This document shows positions 1 to 12,388 of a stretch of 64,000 nt of DNA, piece by piece. How positions within the stretch are numbered: position 1 is the stretch's first letter; each line of letters opens with the position of its first letter. Source of the DNA: Aquipseudomonas alcaligenes (lineage in GTDB: Bacteria; Pseudomonadota; Gammaproteobacteria; Pseudomonadales; Pseudomonadaceae); the NCBI RefSeq assembly GCF_900156545.1, contig NZ_FTNW01000001.1, forward strand, positions 186,001-250,000, in the 5' to 3' direction. Both the position numbers and the translations under genes were made by a program. The notes under the pieces are model-generated. The model saw only the letters and a list, made by a program, of their open reading frames with translations, searched no databases and was not told where the DNA came from.

Positions 1-811
1 CGAGCCCTGGGCCGGGCGCCTGGAGGGTTGTCACAAGCTGTTCGTGCTGGCCGACGAGCCGCCGGCGCAGGTCGCTCCGGCGCTGGCTCAGGCGCTCAAG
101 CAGCTGGCGCGCGGCGGCATCCCCATCGGCGGCCTGTCTGCCGGCGTCTACCCGCTGGCCCAGCTCGGCTTGCTCGACGGCTACCGCGCCGCCGTGCACT
201 GGCGCTGGCAGGACGACTTCACCGAGCGCTTCCCCAAGGTCATCGCCACCAGCCATCTGTTCGACTGGGATCGTGATCGCCTCAGCGCCTGCGGTGGCCT
301 GGCCGTGCTCGACCTGTTGCTCGCCGTGCTGGCCCGCGACCACGGTGCCGAACTGGCCGGCGCGGTGAGCGAGGAGCTGGTGGTCGAGCGCATCCGCGAG
401 GGCGGCGAGCGCCAGCGCATTCCGCTGCAGAACCGCATCGGCTCCAGCCATCCCAAGCTGACCCAGGCGGTGCTGCTGATGGAGGCCAACATCGAGGAGC
501 CGCTGACCACCGACGAGATCGCCCAGCACGTGTGCGTGTCGCGGCGTCAGCTGGAGCGGATCTTCAAGCAGTACCTCAACCGCGTGCCGAGCCAGTATTA
601 CCTGGAGCTGCGCCTGAACAAGGCGCGCCAGCTGCTGATGCAGACCAGCAAGTCGATCATCCAGATCGGGCTTTCCTGTGGCTTCTCCTCCGGCCCGCAC
701 TTCTCCAGCGCTTATCGCAACTTCTTTGGGGCGACGCCGCGGGAAGATCGCAATCAGCGGCGGAGTGCCAGTCCGTTTGAGATTGCTCCGGCTTCCGTTG
801 AGCGCGGTTGA
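1..811 (+). CDS. argR: ArgR, AraC-family arginine-responsive regulator (5' end outside the window)
   Basis: This is the last 269 codons of ArgR, read in the frame starting at base 2; the true start lies upstream of the window. The first half looks like the class I amidotransferase/DJ-1-like sensor domain of this subfamily. The C-terminal ~100 residues are an AraC-type double helix-turn-helix (LTTDEIAQHVCVSRRQLERI, then IIQIGLSCGFSSGPHFSSAY). In P. aeruginosa ArgR activates the aot arginine-transport and aru catabolic operons and represses arginine synthesis. The aru operon immediately downstream, with matching operator half-sites, supports this assignment over other AraC members. Family length is about 330 aa, so some 60 residues are missing at the window edge. 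Confidence 0.93.
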   Translation, partial: EPWAGRLEGCHKLFVLADEPPAQVAPALAQALKQLARGGIPIGGLSAGVYPLAQLGLLDGYRAAVHWRWQDDFTERFPKVIATSHLFDWDRDRLSACGGLAVLDLLLAVLARDHGAELAGAVSEELVVERIREGGERQRIPLQNRIGSSHPKLTQAVLLMEANIEEPLTTDEIAQHVCVSRRQLERIFKQYLNRVPSQYYLELRLNKARQLLMQTSKSIIQIGLSCGFSSGPHFSSAYRNFFGATPREDRNQRRSASPFEIAPASVERG

Positions 812-881
812 GGTCGGCAACTAGTCTATTTCCGTGCAACTGCTGTTTATCGTACTGTTCGATGCTTCTGTTCCGCCCTGC

Positions 882-1521
882 TGGGCGGGTCACTTTTTCC
901 AGTCGCGGAAAAAGTAACCAAAAACGCTTGCCCCCGACATCCGGCCCCGCCTGCGGCGGGGTTCCCTCACTCCATCATTGCTCCAGGGGCCGGCTTACAA
1001 GGGCCATCCATGGCCCTTTAAGCCTCTCGCCGCATCCATGCGGCTCGCTCCCCTGCGCAATGATTCCGTTCGGCCTCCTGAAGGGGGCGTTTGGAGTTGC
1101 CTGAAAGTTTTGCATTCCTTTCTTTATGGTTCCCACGCTCCGCGTGGGAACCCGCCCCGTGACGCTCCGCGTCGCAGAGCCACCAGCGGCAAAAATCATG
1201 CAGTGGGCGCAGAGCGCTAAAGGCTGCATTCCCACGTAGAGCGTGGGAACGATCAATGTGCGCAGCGCCAAGAAAAAACACCAAGCACCTCGGAGCCTTA
1301 GTCCCCGTCAGGAGGCCGAGTGGAGGCGTTGCGCAGGGGAGCGGGCTGCAGGGATGCGGCGTGAGGACTAGGCGTCCCCGCTTAAAGGGGCTGGGACGCC
1401 CCTTGTGCGCCGCCCCCCCCGGAGCGGCGCCGGAGGGAGGGGAGTCGAGCGTAGCGAGACCCGGATGTCGGGGTGGCCTTCTCTTTGGTTACTTTCTCTT
1501 GGCTAGGCAAGAGAAAGTAAC
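882..1521. repeat. Compound inverted-repeat element between argR and aruC
   Basis: Non-coding block built as two diverging copies of one repeat. Each outer end is a hairpin: left arm 892-900 with 907-915, and right arm 1488-1501 with 1508-1521 (a perfect 14-bp stem with a 6-nt loop). Moving inward, the arms share matching blocks in opposite orientation: CCCCGACATCCGG, CCCTTTAAGC, CGCCGCATCC, CGCTCCCCTGCGCAA and CGGCCTCCTGA (about 930-1090 versus 1310-1475). The centre holds a second, unrelated palindrome pair. Translations such as LARQEKVTR in such repeats are often annotated as proteins, but no convincing gene is present. Confidence 0.8.
1126..1256. repeat. REP-like pair of short palindromes
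   Basis: Two copies of a short palindrome sit about 100 bp apart in the middle of the larger element. The first is GGTTCCCACGCTCCGCGTGG with its continuation at 1128-1152; the second contains ATTCCCACGTAGAGCGTGGG at about 1228-1252. They resemble the widespread proteobacterial REP-like family with the core TTCCCACGC..GCGTGGGAA. They are in inverted orientation, as in REP doublets. Confidence 0.65.
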
Positions 1522-1689
1522 TCGCCGTGCAAGGCGAAATCGGTAGTCGGTGCCGAGGAAAGTGTTGCGATCAGGCGGTTGAGTGCGTGCCCGGTCCCTG
1601 GGGCAATATCCACGCAAAGCCAGACGTGGTTCGACAAGGGATTTTCGTAGGGCAGCGAAATACCCCGATCCCCCCGCACAGCGTTTAAA

Positions 1690-3076
<1,387 letters not shown>

Positions 3077-3087
3077 TGGCTGCAACA

Positions 3088-3108
3088 GGCGGCGCAGGAT
3101 GCGCCGCC
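3088..3108 (+). promoter_or_regulatory. Perfect hairpin with GGA loop between aruC and aruF
   Basis: A 9-bp perfect stem (GGCGGCGCA with TGCGCCGCC) encloses a GGA triloop. It has no following T-run, so it is not a typical intrinsic terminator. GGA in a hairpin loop is the core of RsmA/CsrA recognition. Alternatively it may simply stabilise or separate the aruC and aruF parts of the transcript. Confidence 0.5.
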
Positions 3109-3247
3109 GATTGCTCAGGATGAGTCGATTCATGCGTGATCGGAGTGCTCCGGTCTTTCTCCAGTGGGCAGCCTCAGGCCTGTTGGAGCTTTTATTCGTC
3201 AATCGCTCCGCCCGTGCGGGGCGCGTTTTCCGGAAAGGAGTAACGCC

Positions 3248-4264
3248 ATGCTGGTGATGCGCCCTGCGCAGATGTCCGACCTCGCTGAAGTGCAGCGTCT
3301 GGCTGCCGACAGCCCGGTGGGCGTTACTTCGCTGCCGGACGACGCTGGTCGTCTGAGCGACAAGATCGCCGCCTCCGAGGCCTCTTTCGCCGCCGAGGTC
3401 AGCTTCAACGGCGAGGAGAGCTACTTCTTCGTCCTCGAGGACACGGCCAGCGGCAAGCTGGTCGGCTGCTCCGCCATCGTCGCCTCGGCGGGGTATTCCG
3501 AACCGTTCTACAGCTTCCGCAACGAGACCTTCGTGCACGCCTCGCGCGAGCTGAAGATCCACAACAAGATCCACGTCCTCTCGCTGTGCCACGACCTCAC
3601 CGGCAACAGCCTGCTGACCAGCTTCTACGTGCAGCGCGATCTGGTCGACAGCCCACTGGCCGAGCTCAACTCGCGTGGCCGCCTGCTGTTCATGGCCGCC
3701 CACCCGGAGCGCTTCGCCGACGCGGTGGTGGTGGAGATCGTCGGCTACAGCGACGAGCACGGCGATTCGCCGTTCTGGGACGCCGTCGGCCGCAACTTCT
3801 TCGACATGAGCTACACCGAGGCTGAACGCCTGTGCGGGCTGAAGAGCCGCACCTTCCTCGCCGAGCTGATGCCGCATTACCCGATCTACGTGCCGCTGCT
3901 GCCGGACAGCGCCCAGGAAGCCATGGGCCAGGTCTACAGCCGCGCCCAGGTGACCTTCGACATCCTCATGCGCGAAGGCTTCGAGACCGATCACTACATC
4001 GACATCTTCGACGGTGGTCCGACCCTGCATGCGCGCACCTCGGGCATCCGCTCGATCGCGCAGAGCCGCGTGGTGCCGGTGCGCATCGGCGAGCCGGGCA
4101 AGGGCGGGCGCCAGTACCTGGTGAGCAACGGCCAGTTGCAGGACTTCCGCGCCATCATCGCCGACCTCGACTGGGTGCCCGGCAAGCCGGTGACCCTGAG
4201 CCTGGAGGCCGCCGAGGCGCTGGGTGTGGGTGAAGGCGTCAGCGTGCGCCTGGTTGCGGTTTGA
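3248..4264 (+). CDS. aruF: Arginine N-succinyltransferase, alpha subunit AruF
   Basis: 338 aa, AstA family. Together with AruG it transfers succinyl from succinyl-CoA to the alpha-amino group of arginine, the committed first step. It starts at the ATG at 3248, with GGAAAGGAG just upstream. The sequence begins MLVMRPAQMSDL, a GNAT-like acyltransferase start, and shares blocks with AruG (QELKIH/RELKIHNKIH, LTGNS, DSPFWDAVGRNFFDMSYTEA). The two subunits are evidently an ancient tandem duplication. Cytoplasmic; separated from aruG by 102 bp containing a repeat hairpin. Confidence 0.95.
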   Translation: MLVMRPAQMSDLAEVQRLAADSPVGVTSLPDDAGRLSDKIAASEASFAAEVSFNGEESYFFVLEDTASGKLVGCSAIVASAGYSEPFYSFRNETFVHASRELKIHNKIHVLSLCHDLTGNSLLTSFYVQRDLVDSPLAELNSRGRLLFMAAHPERFADAVVVEIVGYSDEHGDSPFWDAVGRNFFDMSYTEAERLCGLKSRTFLAELMPHYPIYVPLLPDSAQEAMGQVYSRAQVTFDILMREGFETDHYIDIFDGGPTLHARTSGIRSIAQSRVVPVRIGEPGKGGRQYLVSNGQLQDFRAIIADLDWVPGKPVTLSLEAAEALGVGEGVSVRLVAV

Positions 4265-4273
4265 TGCGTCAAC

Positions 4274-4294
4274 CCTTCTCCCGCCGGGAGAAGG
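4274..4294. repeat. Repeat hairpin between aruF and aruG
   Basis: CCTTCTCCC-GCC-GGGAGAAGG, a perfect 9-bp stem, followed by GGTGGCCCGCAGGGCCGGAT and GAGGG. This is the same interspersed-repeat family as the block at about 62337-62460. It sits inside the aru transcript. Confidence 0.7.
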
Positions 4295-4366
4295 TGGCCC
4301 GCAGGGCCGGATGAGGGCCTTTCCCTCACCCTTGGCCCCGAGTGGGGCGAGAATTCTGGAGGCAAT

Positions 4367-6851
<2,485 letters not shown>

Positions 6852-6852
<1 letters not shown>

Positions 6853-8198
6853 TGTCCGCCTATGAAATGAACTTCGACGGCCTGGTCGGCCCGACCCACA
6901 ACTACGGTGGCCTGTCCTACGGCAACGTGGCGTCGCAGAGCAACAGCCAGGCGGTTTCCAGCCCGAAGGAAGCGGCCAAGCAGGGCCTGGGCAAGATGAA
7001 GGCGCTGATGGACATGGGCTTCAAGCAGGGCGTATTCGCCCCGCAGGAGCGTCAGGACGTCGCCGCACTGCGCAGCCTGGGCTTTACCGGCAGCGATGCC
7101 GAGGTGATCGCCCGGGCCGCCAAGGAAGCCATGCCGCTGCTGGCTGCGTGCAGCTCCGCCTCCAGCATGTGGACCGCCAACTCCTGCACTGTCAGCCCCA
7201 GTGCCGACACCGCGGATGGTCGCGTGCACTTCACCGCTGCCAATCTCAACTGCAAGTTCCACCGCTCGATCGAACATCCGACCACCAGCCGCGTGCTGCG
7301 TGCCATGTTCAACAACGACGAGCACTTCGCTCACCACGCTGCGCTGCCGGCGGTAAGCCAGTTCGGCGACGAGGGCGCGGCCAATCACACGCGCTTCTGC
7401 AAGAGCTACGGCGAGGCCGGCGTGGAGTTCTTCGTGTTCGGCCGCAGCGCCTTCGACAGCCGCTTCCCGGCGCCGCAGCGCTACCCGGCGCGGCAGACCC
7501 TGGAAGCCTGCCAGGCGGTGGTCCGCCTGCACGGCCTGGGTGACGAGGGCGTGGTCTATGCCCAGCAGAATCCGGCGGTGATCGATCAGGGTGTGTTCCA
7601 CAACGACGTGATCTCGGTGGGCAACGGCGAGGTGCTGTTCTACCACCAGGACGCCTTCCTCGACACCGACAAGGTACTGGCCGAACTGGGCGACAAGCTG
7701 GCCCGCCGCGGCGGCAACTTCCAGGCCGTGCGCGTGCCGGCCAGTGCGGTAAGCGTGGAGGATGCGGTGCGCTCCTACCTGTTCAACAGCCAGCTGCTGA
7801 CCCGCGCCGACGGCAGCATGCTGCTGATCGTGCCGGAGGAGTGCCGCAACAACGCCAATGTATGGAACTACCTGAGCGAGCTGACCCGCGGCAACGGCCC
7901 GATCCGTGAGGTGAAGGTATTCGACCTCAAGCAGAGCATGCAGAACGGCGGTGGCCCGGCCTGCCTGCGCCTGCGCGTGGCGCTCAAGGAGCACGAGCTG
8001 GCGGCGGTCAATCCGGGCGTGGTAATGACCCCCGAGCTGTTCACCACCCTCAATGCCTGGGTCGACAAGCACTACCGTGACCGCCTGGCGGAAAGCGACC
8101 TGGCCGACCCGCAACTGCTGATCGAGTGCCGCACGGCATTGGATGAATTGACGCAGATCCTTAAACTGGGCTCCGTGTACCCTTTCCAACTCGCCTGA
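6852..8198 (+). CDS. aruB: N-succinylarginine dihydrolase AruB
   Basis: 448 aa, AstB family. It hydrolyses N2-succinylarginine to succinylornithine, CO2 and two ammonia (step 2). The catalytic triad known from E. coli AstB is recognisable as E174 ([11 protein letters not shown]), H250 ([11 protein letters not shown]) and C371 ([13 protein letters not shown]). The ATG at 6852 is preferred; a GTG three bases earlier would add one residue. It overlaps the aruD stop by one base. Confidence 0.96.
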
Positions 8199-8210
8199 GA
8201 GCACTGAAAC

Positions 8211-8495
8211 ATGTCCGACGCCCTGCAACTGATCCTCGAAGACTCCGACGGCACCCAGCTGGAGACCTCCTGCACCCGCTTCGCTGTCGTCTGGCAGGGC
8301 AAGGAAGTGTGGATCCAGGCGGTCGGCGATCAACTGCTGATCGGCGTGGACGTGGAGGAGGGCGATACCGAGTACGCCAACCTGCTGCTGCGCCCGCAGG
8401 CCACCAACCTGGTCGGCCTGCAGCTGGAAATGGAGCCGGCGGATCTCGCCGGTGACGACGAGGATCATGTGCACGGTCCCGACTGCAATCACTGA
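8211..8495 (+). CDS. Conserved small acidic protein in the aru operon
   Basis: 94 aa between aruB (12-bp gap) and aruE (19-bp gap), clearly part of the operon. It is rich in Asp and Glu, has no signal peptide or membrane segment, and contains a WQGKEVWIQAV block that suggests a beta-rich fold. It ends in a His/Cys/Asp-rich tail (DDEDHVHGPDCNH) that could bind metal. I recall a counterpart at this place in P. aeruginosa, but no function is established that I know of. Since the next gene is a zinc hydrolase, a metal-delivery or accessory role is possible, as inference only. Confidence 0.8.
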   Translation: MSDALQLILEDSDGTQLETSCTRFAVVWQGKEVWIQAVGDQLLIGVDVEEGDTEYANLLLRPQATNLVGLQLEMEPADLAGDDEDHVHGPDCNH

Positions 8496-8514
8496 GCCCG
8501 ACTGAGGTAATCCC

Positions 8515-9507
8515 ATGCTCGCCCTCGGCAAACTGCTCGAACTCACCCTGGCCGGCCGCGAGCCGACCGAGAAGATTCAGCTGACCCGCGAGGGCGCGCG
8601 CCTGCACTGGCTGGGCGAGGGCGTGCTGGAAGTGACGCCCACTGCCCAGGATGACAGCGGCCTCGACCTGCTGCTGTCGGCCGGTATCCATGGCAACGAG
8701 ACGGCGCCGATCGAGCTGCTCGACCGCCTGCTGCAGGCTGTCGCCTCGGGGCAGTTGCTGCCTAGGGCGCGCATCCTCTTCCTGCTCGGCAACCCTGAGG
8801 CCATGCGCCGCGGCGAGCGTTTCGTGGAGCAGGACATCAACCGCCTGTTCGACGGCCGCCATGAGCAGAGCAGTGGTTTCGAGGCGCTGCGCGCCAACGA
8901 GCTGGAGCGCTTCGCGGCCGCCTTCTTCAGCAAGGAAGGCCGGGCGCGCCTGCATTACGATCTGCACACGGCGATCCGCGGCTCGAAGATCGAGCAGTTC
9001 GCCCTCTATCCCTATGTCGAAGGCCGCGAACATTCGCGTGCCGAGCTGGCGCGCCTGCGTGCCGCCGGCATCGACGCGGTGCTGCTGCAGCGCAAGACCG
9101 GCATCACCTTCAGCTCCTACACCTACGCGCGCTTGGGCGCCGAGGCTTTCACCCTGGAGCTGGGCAAGGCGCGCCCCTTCGGCCAGAACCAGCAGGTTAA
9201 TCTCGACCTGCTGGAGAAGCGCCTGCGCGAGCTGGTGGAGAATTGCGAGCCTCAGGCCGACTCGCTGGACGGCATGCAGCTGTTCGCCGTGTCGCGCGAG
9301 GTGATCAAGCACAGCGATGCCTTCAAGCTGCACCTGCCGGCCGATGTCGAGAACTTCACCGAGCTTGCGCCTGGTTTCCTGCTGGCCGAGGACATCGCCG
9401 GCACCCGCTGGCTGGTGGAAGAGCAGGGCGCACGCATCATCTTCCCCAATCCCAAGGTCAAGAACGGCCTGCGCGCCGGCATCCTGATCGTCCCCACCAC
9501 GCTCTGA
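8515..9507 (+). CDS. aruE: Succinylglutamate desuccinylase AruE
   Basis: 330 aa, M14-like zinc hydrolase of the AstE/aspartoacylase family. It cleaves succinylglutamate to glutamate and succinate, the last pathway step. Zinc ligands are the H and E of GIHGNETAP and the H of [21 protein letters not shown] and EQDINRLF are also family landmarks. Last gene of the operon; an imperfect hairpin follows at about 9528-9548. Confidence 0.95.
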   Translation: MLALGKLLELTLAGREPTEKIQLTREGARLHWLGEGVLEVTPTAQDDSGLDLLLSAGIHGNETAPIELLDRLLQAVASGQLLPRARILFLLGNPEAMRRGERFVEQDINRLFDGRHEQSSGFEALRANELERFAAAFFSKEGRARLHYDLHTAIRGSKIEQFALYPYVEGREHSRAELARLRAAGIDAVLLQRKTGITFSSYTYARLGAEAFTLELGKARPFGQNQQVNLDLLEKRLRELVENCEPQADSLDGMQLFAVSREVIKHSDAFKLHLPADVENFTELAPGFLLAEDIAGTRWLVEEQGARIIFPNPKVKNGLRAGILIVPTTL

Positions 9508-9527
9508 CCGGGTTCTGGCTGGCGGAT

Positions 9528-9548
9528 TCGGGTCACAACGTGGCCCGA
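9528..9548 (+). terminator. Possible aru operon terminator
   Basis: TCGGGTCAC-AAC-GTGGCCCGA forms a 9-bp stem with one G-T pair, 20 bp after the aruE stop. There is no strong T-run, so confidence is moderate. Confidence 0.45.
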
Positions 9549-9604
9549 TAGAGGCTTTCTATCCAAATTCCCCGTAAACGGGCTGTCCCTGCAGCGCCGG
9601 GCCG

Positions 9605-9610
9605 ATATAA
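9605..9610 (+). promoter_or_regulatory. alaS promoter -10 element
   Basis: A perfect TATAAT lies 51 bp upstream of the alaS ATG. The -35 position (about 9583-9588, CTGTCC) is poor. A CCCGTAAACGGG palindrome sits just upstream at 9571-9582. Confidence 0.55.
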
Positions 9611-9661
9611 TGCGGCCCTTTGCCGGCGTTTGCCGTGCTGTCGTTTGCCTGGATGAAATCA

Positions 9662-12286
9662 ATGAAAAGCGCAGAAATCCGTGAAGCCTTCCTCCGCTTC
9701 TTCGAAGAGAAGGGGCACACCCGCGTCGCCTCCAGTTCGCTGATCCCCGCGAACGACCCGACCCTGCTGTTCACCAACGCCGGCATGAACCAGTTCAAGG
9801 ACTGCTTCCTCGGCCTGGAGAAGCGTGCCTACACCCGCGCCACCACCAGCCAGAAGTGCGTACGCGCCGGCGGCAAGCACAACGACCTGGAAAACGTCGG
9901 CTACACCGCGCGCCACCACACCTTCTTCGAAATGCTGGGCAACTTCAGCTTCGGCGACTATTTCAAGCGCGACGCCATCACCTACGCCTGGGAATTCCTG
10001 ACCAGCGACAAGTGGCTGAACCTGCCGAAGGAAAAGCTCTGGGTCACCGTCTACGCCACCGACGACGAGGCCTACGACATCTGGACCCAGGAAGTCGGCA
10101 TCCCGGCCGAGCGCATGGTGCGCATCGGTGACAACAAGGGCGCGCCCTACGCCTCCGATAACTTCTGGGCGATGGGCGACACCGGCCCGTGCGGCCCGTG
10201 CACCGAGATCTTCTTCGACCACGGCGAGCACATCTGGGGCGGCCCGCCCGGATCAAAGGAAGAAGACGGCGACCGCTACATCGAGATCTGGAACAACGTG
10301 TTCATGCAGTTTAACCGCACCGCGGATGGCGTGCTGCACCCGCTGCCGGCGCCGAGCGTGGATACCGGCATGGGCCTGGAGCGCATCAGCGCCGTGCTGC
10401 AGCACGTCAACTCGAACTACGAGATCGACCTGTTCCAGAGCCTGCTGAATGCCGCGGCCAAGGCCATCGGTTGCGCCAACGAAGGCCAGGCTTCGCTGAA
10501 AGTCGTCGCCGACCACATCCGTTCCTGCGGTTTCCTGATCGCCGACGGCGTGACCCCGTCCAATGAAGGCCGTGGCTACGTGCTGCGCCGCATCATCCGC
10601 CGCGCTTGCCGGCACGGTAACAAGCTGGGCGCCAAGGGCAGCTTCTTCTACCAGATCGTCGCCGCGCTGGTGGCCGAGATGGGCGAAGCCTTCCCCGAAC
10701 TGAAACAGCAGCAGGCGCACATCGAGCGCGTGCTGAAGACCGAAGAAGAGCAGTTCGCCAAGACCCTGGAGCAGGGCCTGAAGATCCTTGAGCAGGACCT
10801 GGCCGAGCTCAAGGGCAGCGTCATTCCCGGCGATGTGGTGTTCAAGCTGTATGACACCTACGGCTTCCCGGTCGACCTGACCGGCGACATCGCCCGCGAG
10901 CGCGAGCTGACCCTCGACGAGGAAGGCTTCGAACGCGAGATGGAAGCCCAGCGCGAGCGTGCCCGTTCCGCCAGCTCCTTCGGCATGGACTACAACAGCC
11001 TGGTCAAGGTCGACAGCGACACCGTCTTCCTCGGCTACCAGGGCACCAGCGGGAGCGGCAAGATCGTCGCCCTGTTCAAGGCCGGCGCCGCCGTCGACAG
11101 CCTCGCCGAGGGCGAGGAGGGCGTGGTGGTGCTGGACCAGACCCCGTTCTACGCCGAGTCCGGCGGCCAGGTCGGTGACTGCGGCTTCCTGGAAAGCGCC
11201 GGTGTGCGCTTCGACGTGCGCGACACCACCAAGGCTGGCGGCGCCTTCCTGCACCACGGCGTGGTGGTCAAGGGCGGCCTGTCCGTCGGCACTTCGCTGA
11301 AAGCCGAAGTCGACGCCTCGGTACGCCAGGCTACTGCGCTGAACCACTCCGCGACCCACCTGCTGCACGCCGCGCTGCGCCAGGTGCTCGGCGAGCACGT
11401 GCAGCAGAAGGGCTCGCTGGTCGATAGCCAGCGCCTGCGCTTCGACTTCAGCCACTTCGAGGCGATCAAGCCCGAGCAACTGAAACAGCTGGAAGAGCTG
11501 GTCAACGCCGAGATTCGCAAGAACTCCGCGGTCGAGACCGAAGAAACCGATATCGAGACCGCCAAGGCCAAGGGCGCCATGGCGCTGTTCGGCGAGAAGT
11601 ACGGCGATGACGTGCGCGTGTTGACCATGGGTGGCGGCTTCTCCGTCGAGCTGTGCGGCGGTACCCACGTGTCGCGTACCGGCGACATCGGCCTGTTCAA
11701 GATCACCAGCGAAGGCGGTGTGGCCGCCGGCGTGCGCCGTATCGAGGGCGTCACCGGCGCCGCGGCGCTGGCCTGGCTGAACGGCGCGGAAGAGCAGCTG
11801 AAAGAAGCGGCCGCGCTGGTCAAGGGCAGCCGTGACAACGTGCTGGACAAGCTGTCCGGCCTGATCGAGCGCAACCGCCAGCTGGAAAAAGAGCTGGAGC
11901 AGCTCAAGGCCAAGGCCGCCAGCGCCGCCGGCAATGACCTGGCCGGCTCTGCCGTGGACGTCAAGGGCGTCAAGGTGCTGGCTGCGCGTCTCGATGGCCT
12001 GGACGGCAAGGCCCTGCTGGCCATGGTCGACCAACTGAAGAACAAGCTGGGCAGTGCGGTGATCCTGCTGGGTGGCGTATTCGAGGACAAGGTGGTGCTG
12101 GTTGCTGGCGTCACCCAGGACCTGACCGCCAAGCTCAAGGCCGGCGACCTGATGCGTCAGGCTGCAGCCGCCGTGGGTGGCAAGGGAGGTGGTCGCCCGG
12201 ACATGGCCCAGGGCGGCGGCGTCGATGCCGGCAAGCTGGACGAGGCGCTGGCACTGGCGGCGACCTTCGTCGAACAAGGCGCCTAA
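9662..12286 (+). CDS. alaS: Alanyl-tRNA synthetase
   Basis: 874-aa class II synthetase charging tRNA-Ala. It has an N-terminal catalytic core ([48 protein letters not shown]). The editing domain shows zinc-binding HxxxH ([13 protein letters not shown]) and CGGTHV, and a C-terminal coiled-coil/C-Ala domain follows. Length equals that of Pseudomonas AlaS when started at the ATG at 9662, so the longer in-frame extension (from 9620) is rejected because it overlaps the promoter. Followed by lysC, as in other pseudomonads. Confidence 0.97.
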   Translation: MKSAEIREAFLRFFEEKGHTRVASSSLIPANDPTLLFTNAGMNQFKDCFLGLEKRAYTRATTSQKCVRAGGKHNDLENVGYTARHHTFFEMLGNFSFGDYFKRDAITYAWEFLTSDKWLNLPKEKLWVTVYATDDEAYDIWTQEVGIPAERMVRIGDNKGAPYASDNFWAMGDTGPCGPCTEIFFDHGEHIWGGPPGSKEEDGDRYIEIWNNVFMQFNRTADGVLHPLPAPSVDTGMGLERISAVLQHVNSNYEIDLFQSLLNAAAKAIGCANEGQASLKVVADHIRSCGFLIADGVTPSNEGRGYVLRRIIRRACRHGNKLGAKGSFFYQIVAALVAEMGEAFPELKQQQAHIERVLKTEEEQFAKTLEQGLKILEQDLAELKGSVIPGDVVFKLYDTYGFPVDLTGDIARERELTLDEEGFEREMEAQRERARSASSFGMDYNSLVKVDSDTVFLGYQGTSGSGKIVALFKAGAAVDSLAEGEEGVVVLDQTPFYAESGGQVGDCGFLESAGVRFDVRDTTKAGGAFLHHGVVVKGGLSVGTSLKAEVDASVRQATALNHSATHLLHAALRQVLGEHVQQKGSLVDSQRLRFDFSHFEAIKPEQLKQLEELVNAEIRKNSAVETEETDIETAKAKGAMALFGEKYGDDVRVLTMGGGFSVELCGGTHVSRTGDIGLFKITSEGGVAAGVRRIEGVTGAAALAWLNGAEEQLKEAAALVKGSRDNVLDKLSGLIERNRQLEKELEQLKAKAASAAGNDLAGSAVDVKGVKVLAARLDGLDGKALLAMVDQLKNKLGSAVILLGGVFEDKVVLVAGVTQDLTAKLKAGDLMRQAAAAVGGKGGGRPDMAQGGGVDAGKLDEALALAATFVEQGA

Positions 12287-12305
12287 AGGCAGCGAAAGCA
12301 GGGCC

Positions 12306-12330
12306 CGCAGTGCGTCCGGCGGGCCTTGGC
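12306..12330 (+). terminator. Weak hairpin after alaS
   Basis: GGCCCGC and GCGGGCC arms downstream of alaS form a stem without a clear T-run. It may only attenuate readthrough into lysC. Confidence 0.35.
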
Positions 12331-12388
12331 AGTGTGACCCGATGCGGGTTTAATGGGCGCCCTTCGAGGAATCAGGCGGCTTTTTGAC

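Noticed and set aside
882..1521. CRISPR array
   Set aside because: The repeats are inverted and few, with no regularly spaced direct repeats and no cas genes in the window.
808..1546. Several short open frames in the argR-aruC gap
   Set aside because: All lie within the inverted-repeat element, lack ribosome-binding sites and translate repeat sequence.
9620..9661. Longer AlaS start
   Set aside because: The added residues overlap the promoter region and are absent from the family; the ATG at 9662 gives the usual N-terminus and length.
12290..12388. Lysine riboswitch before lysC
   Set aside because: Only about 100 bp with one weak hairpin; too short for a lysine riboswitch and none is expected in Pseudomonas lysC.
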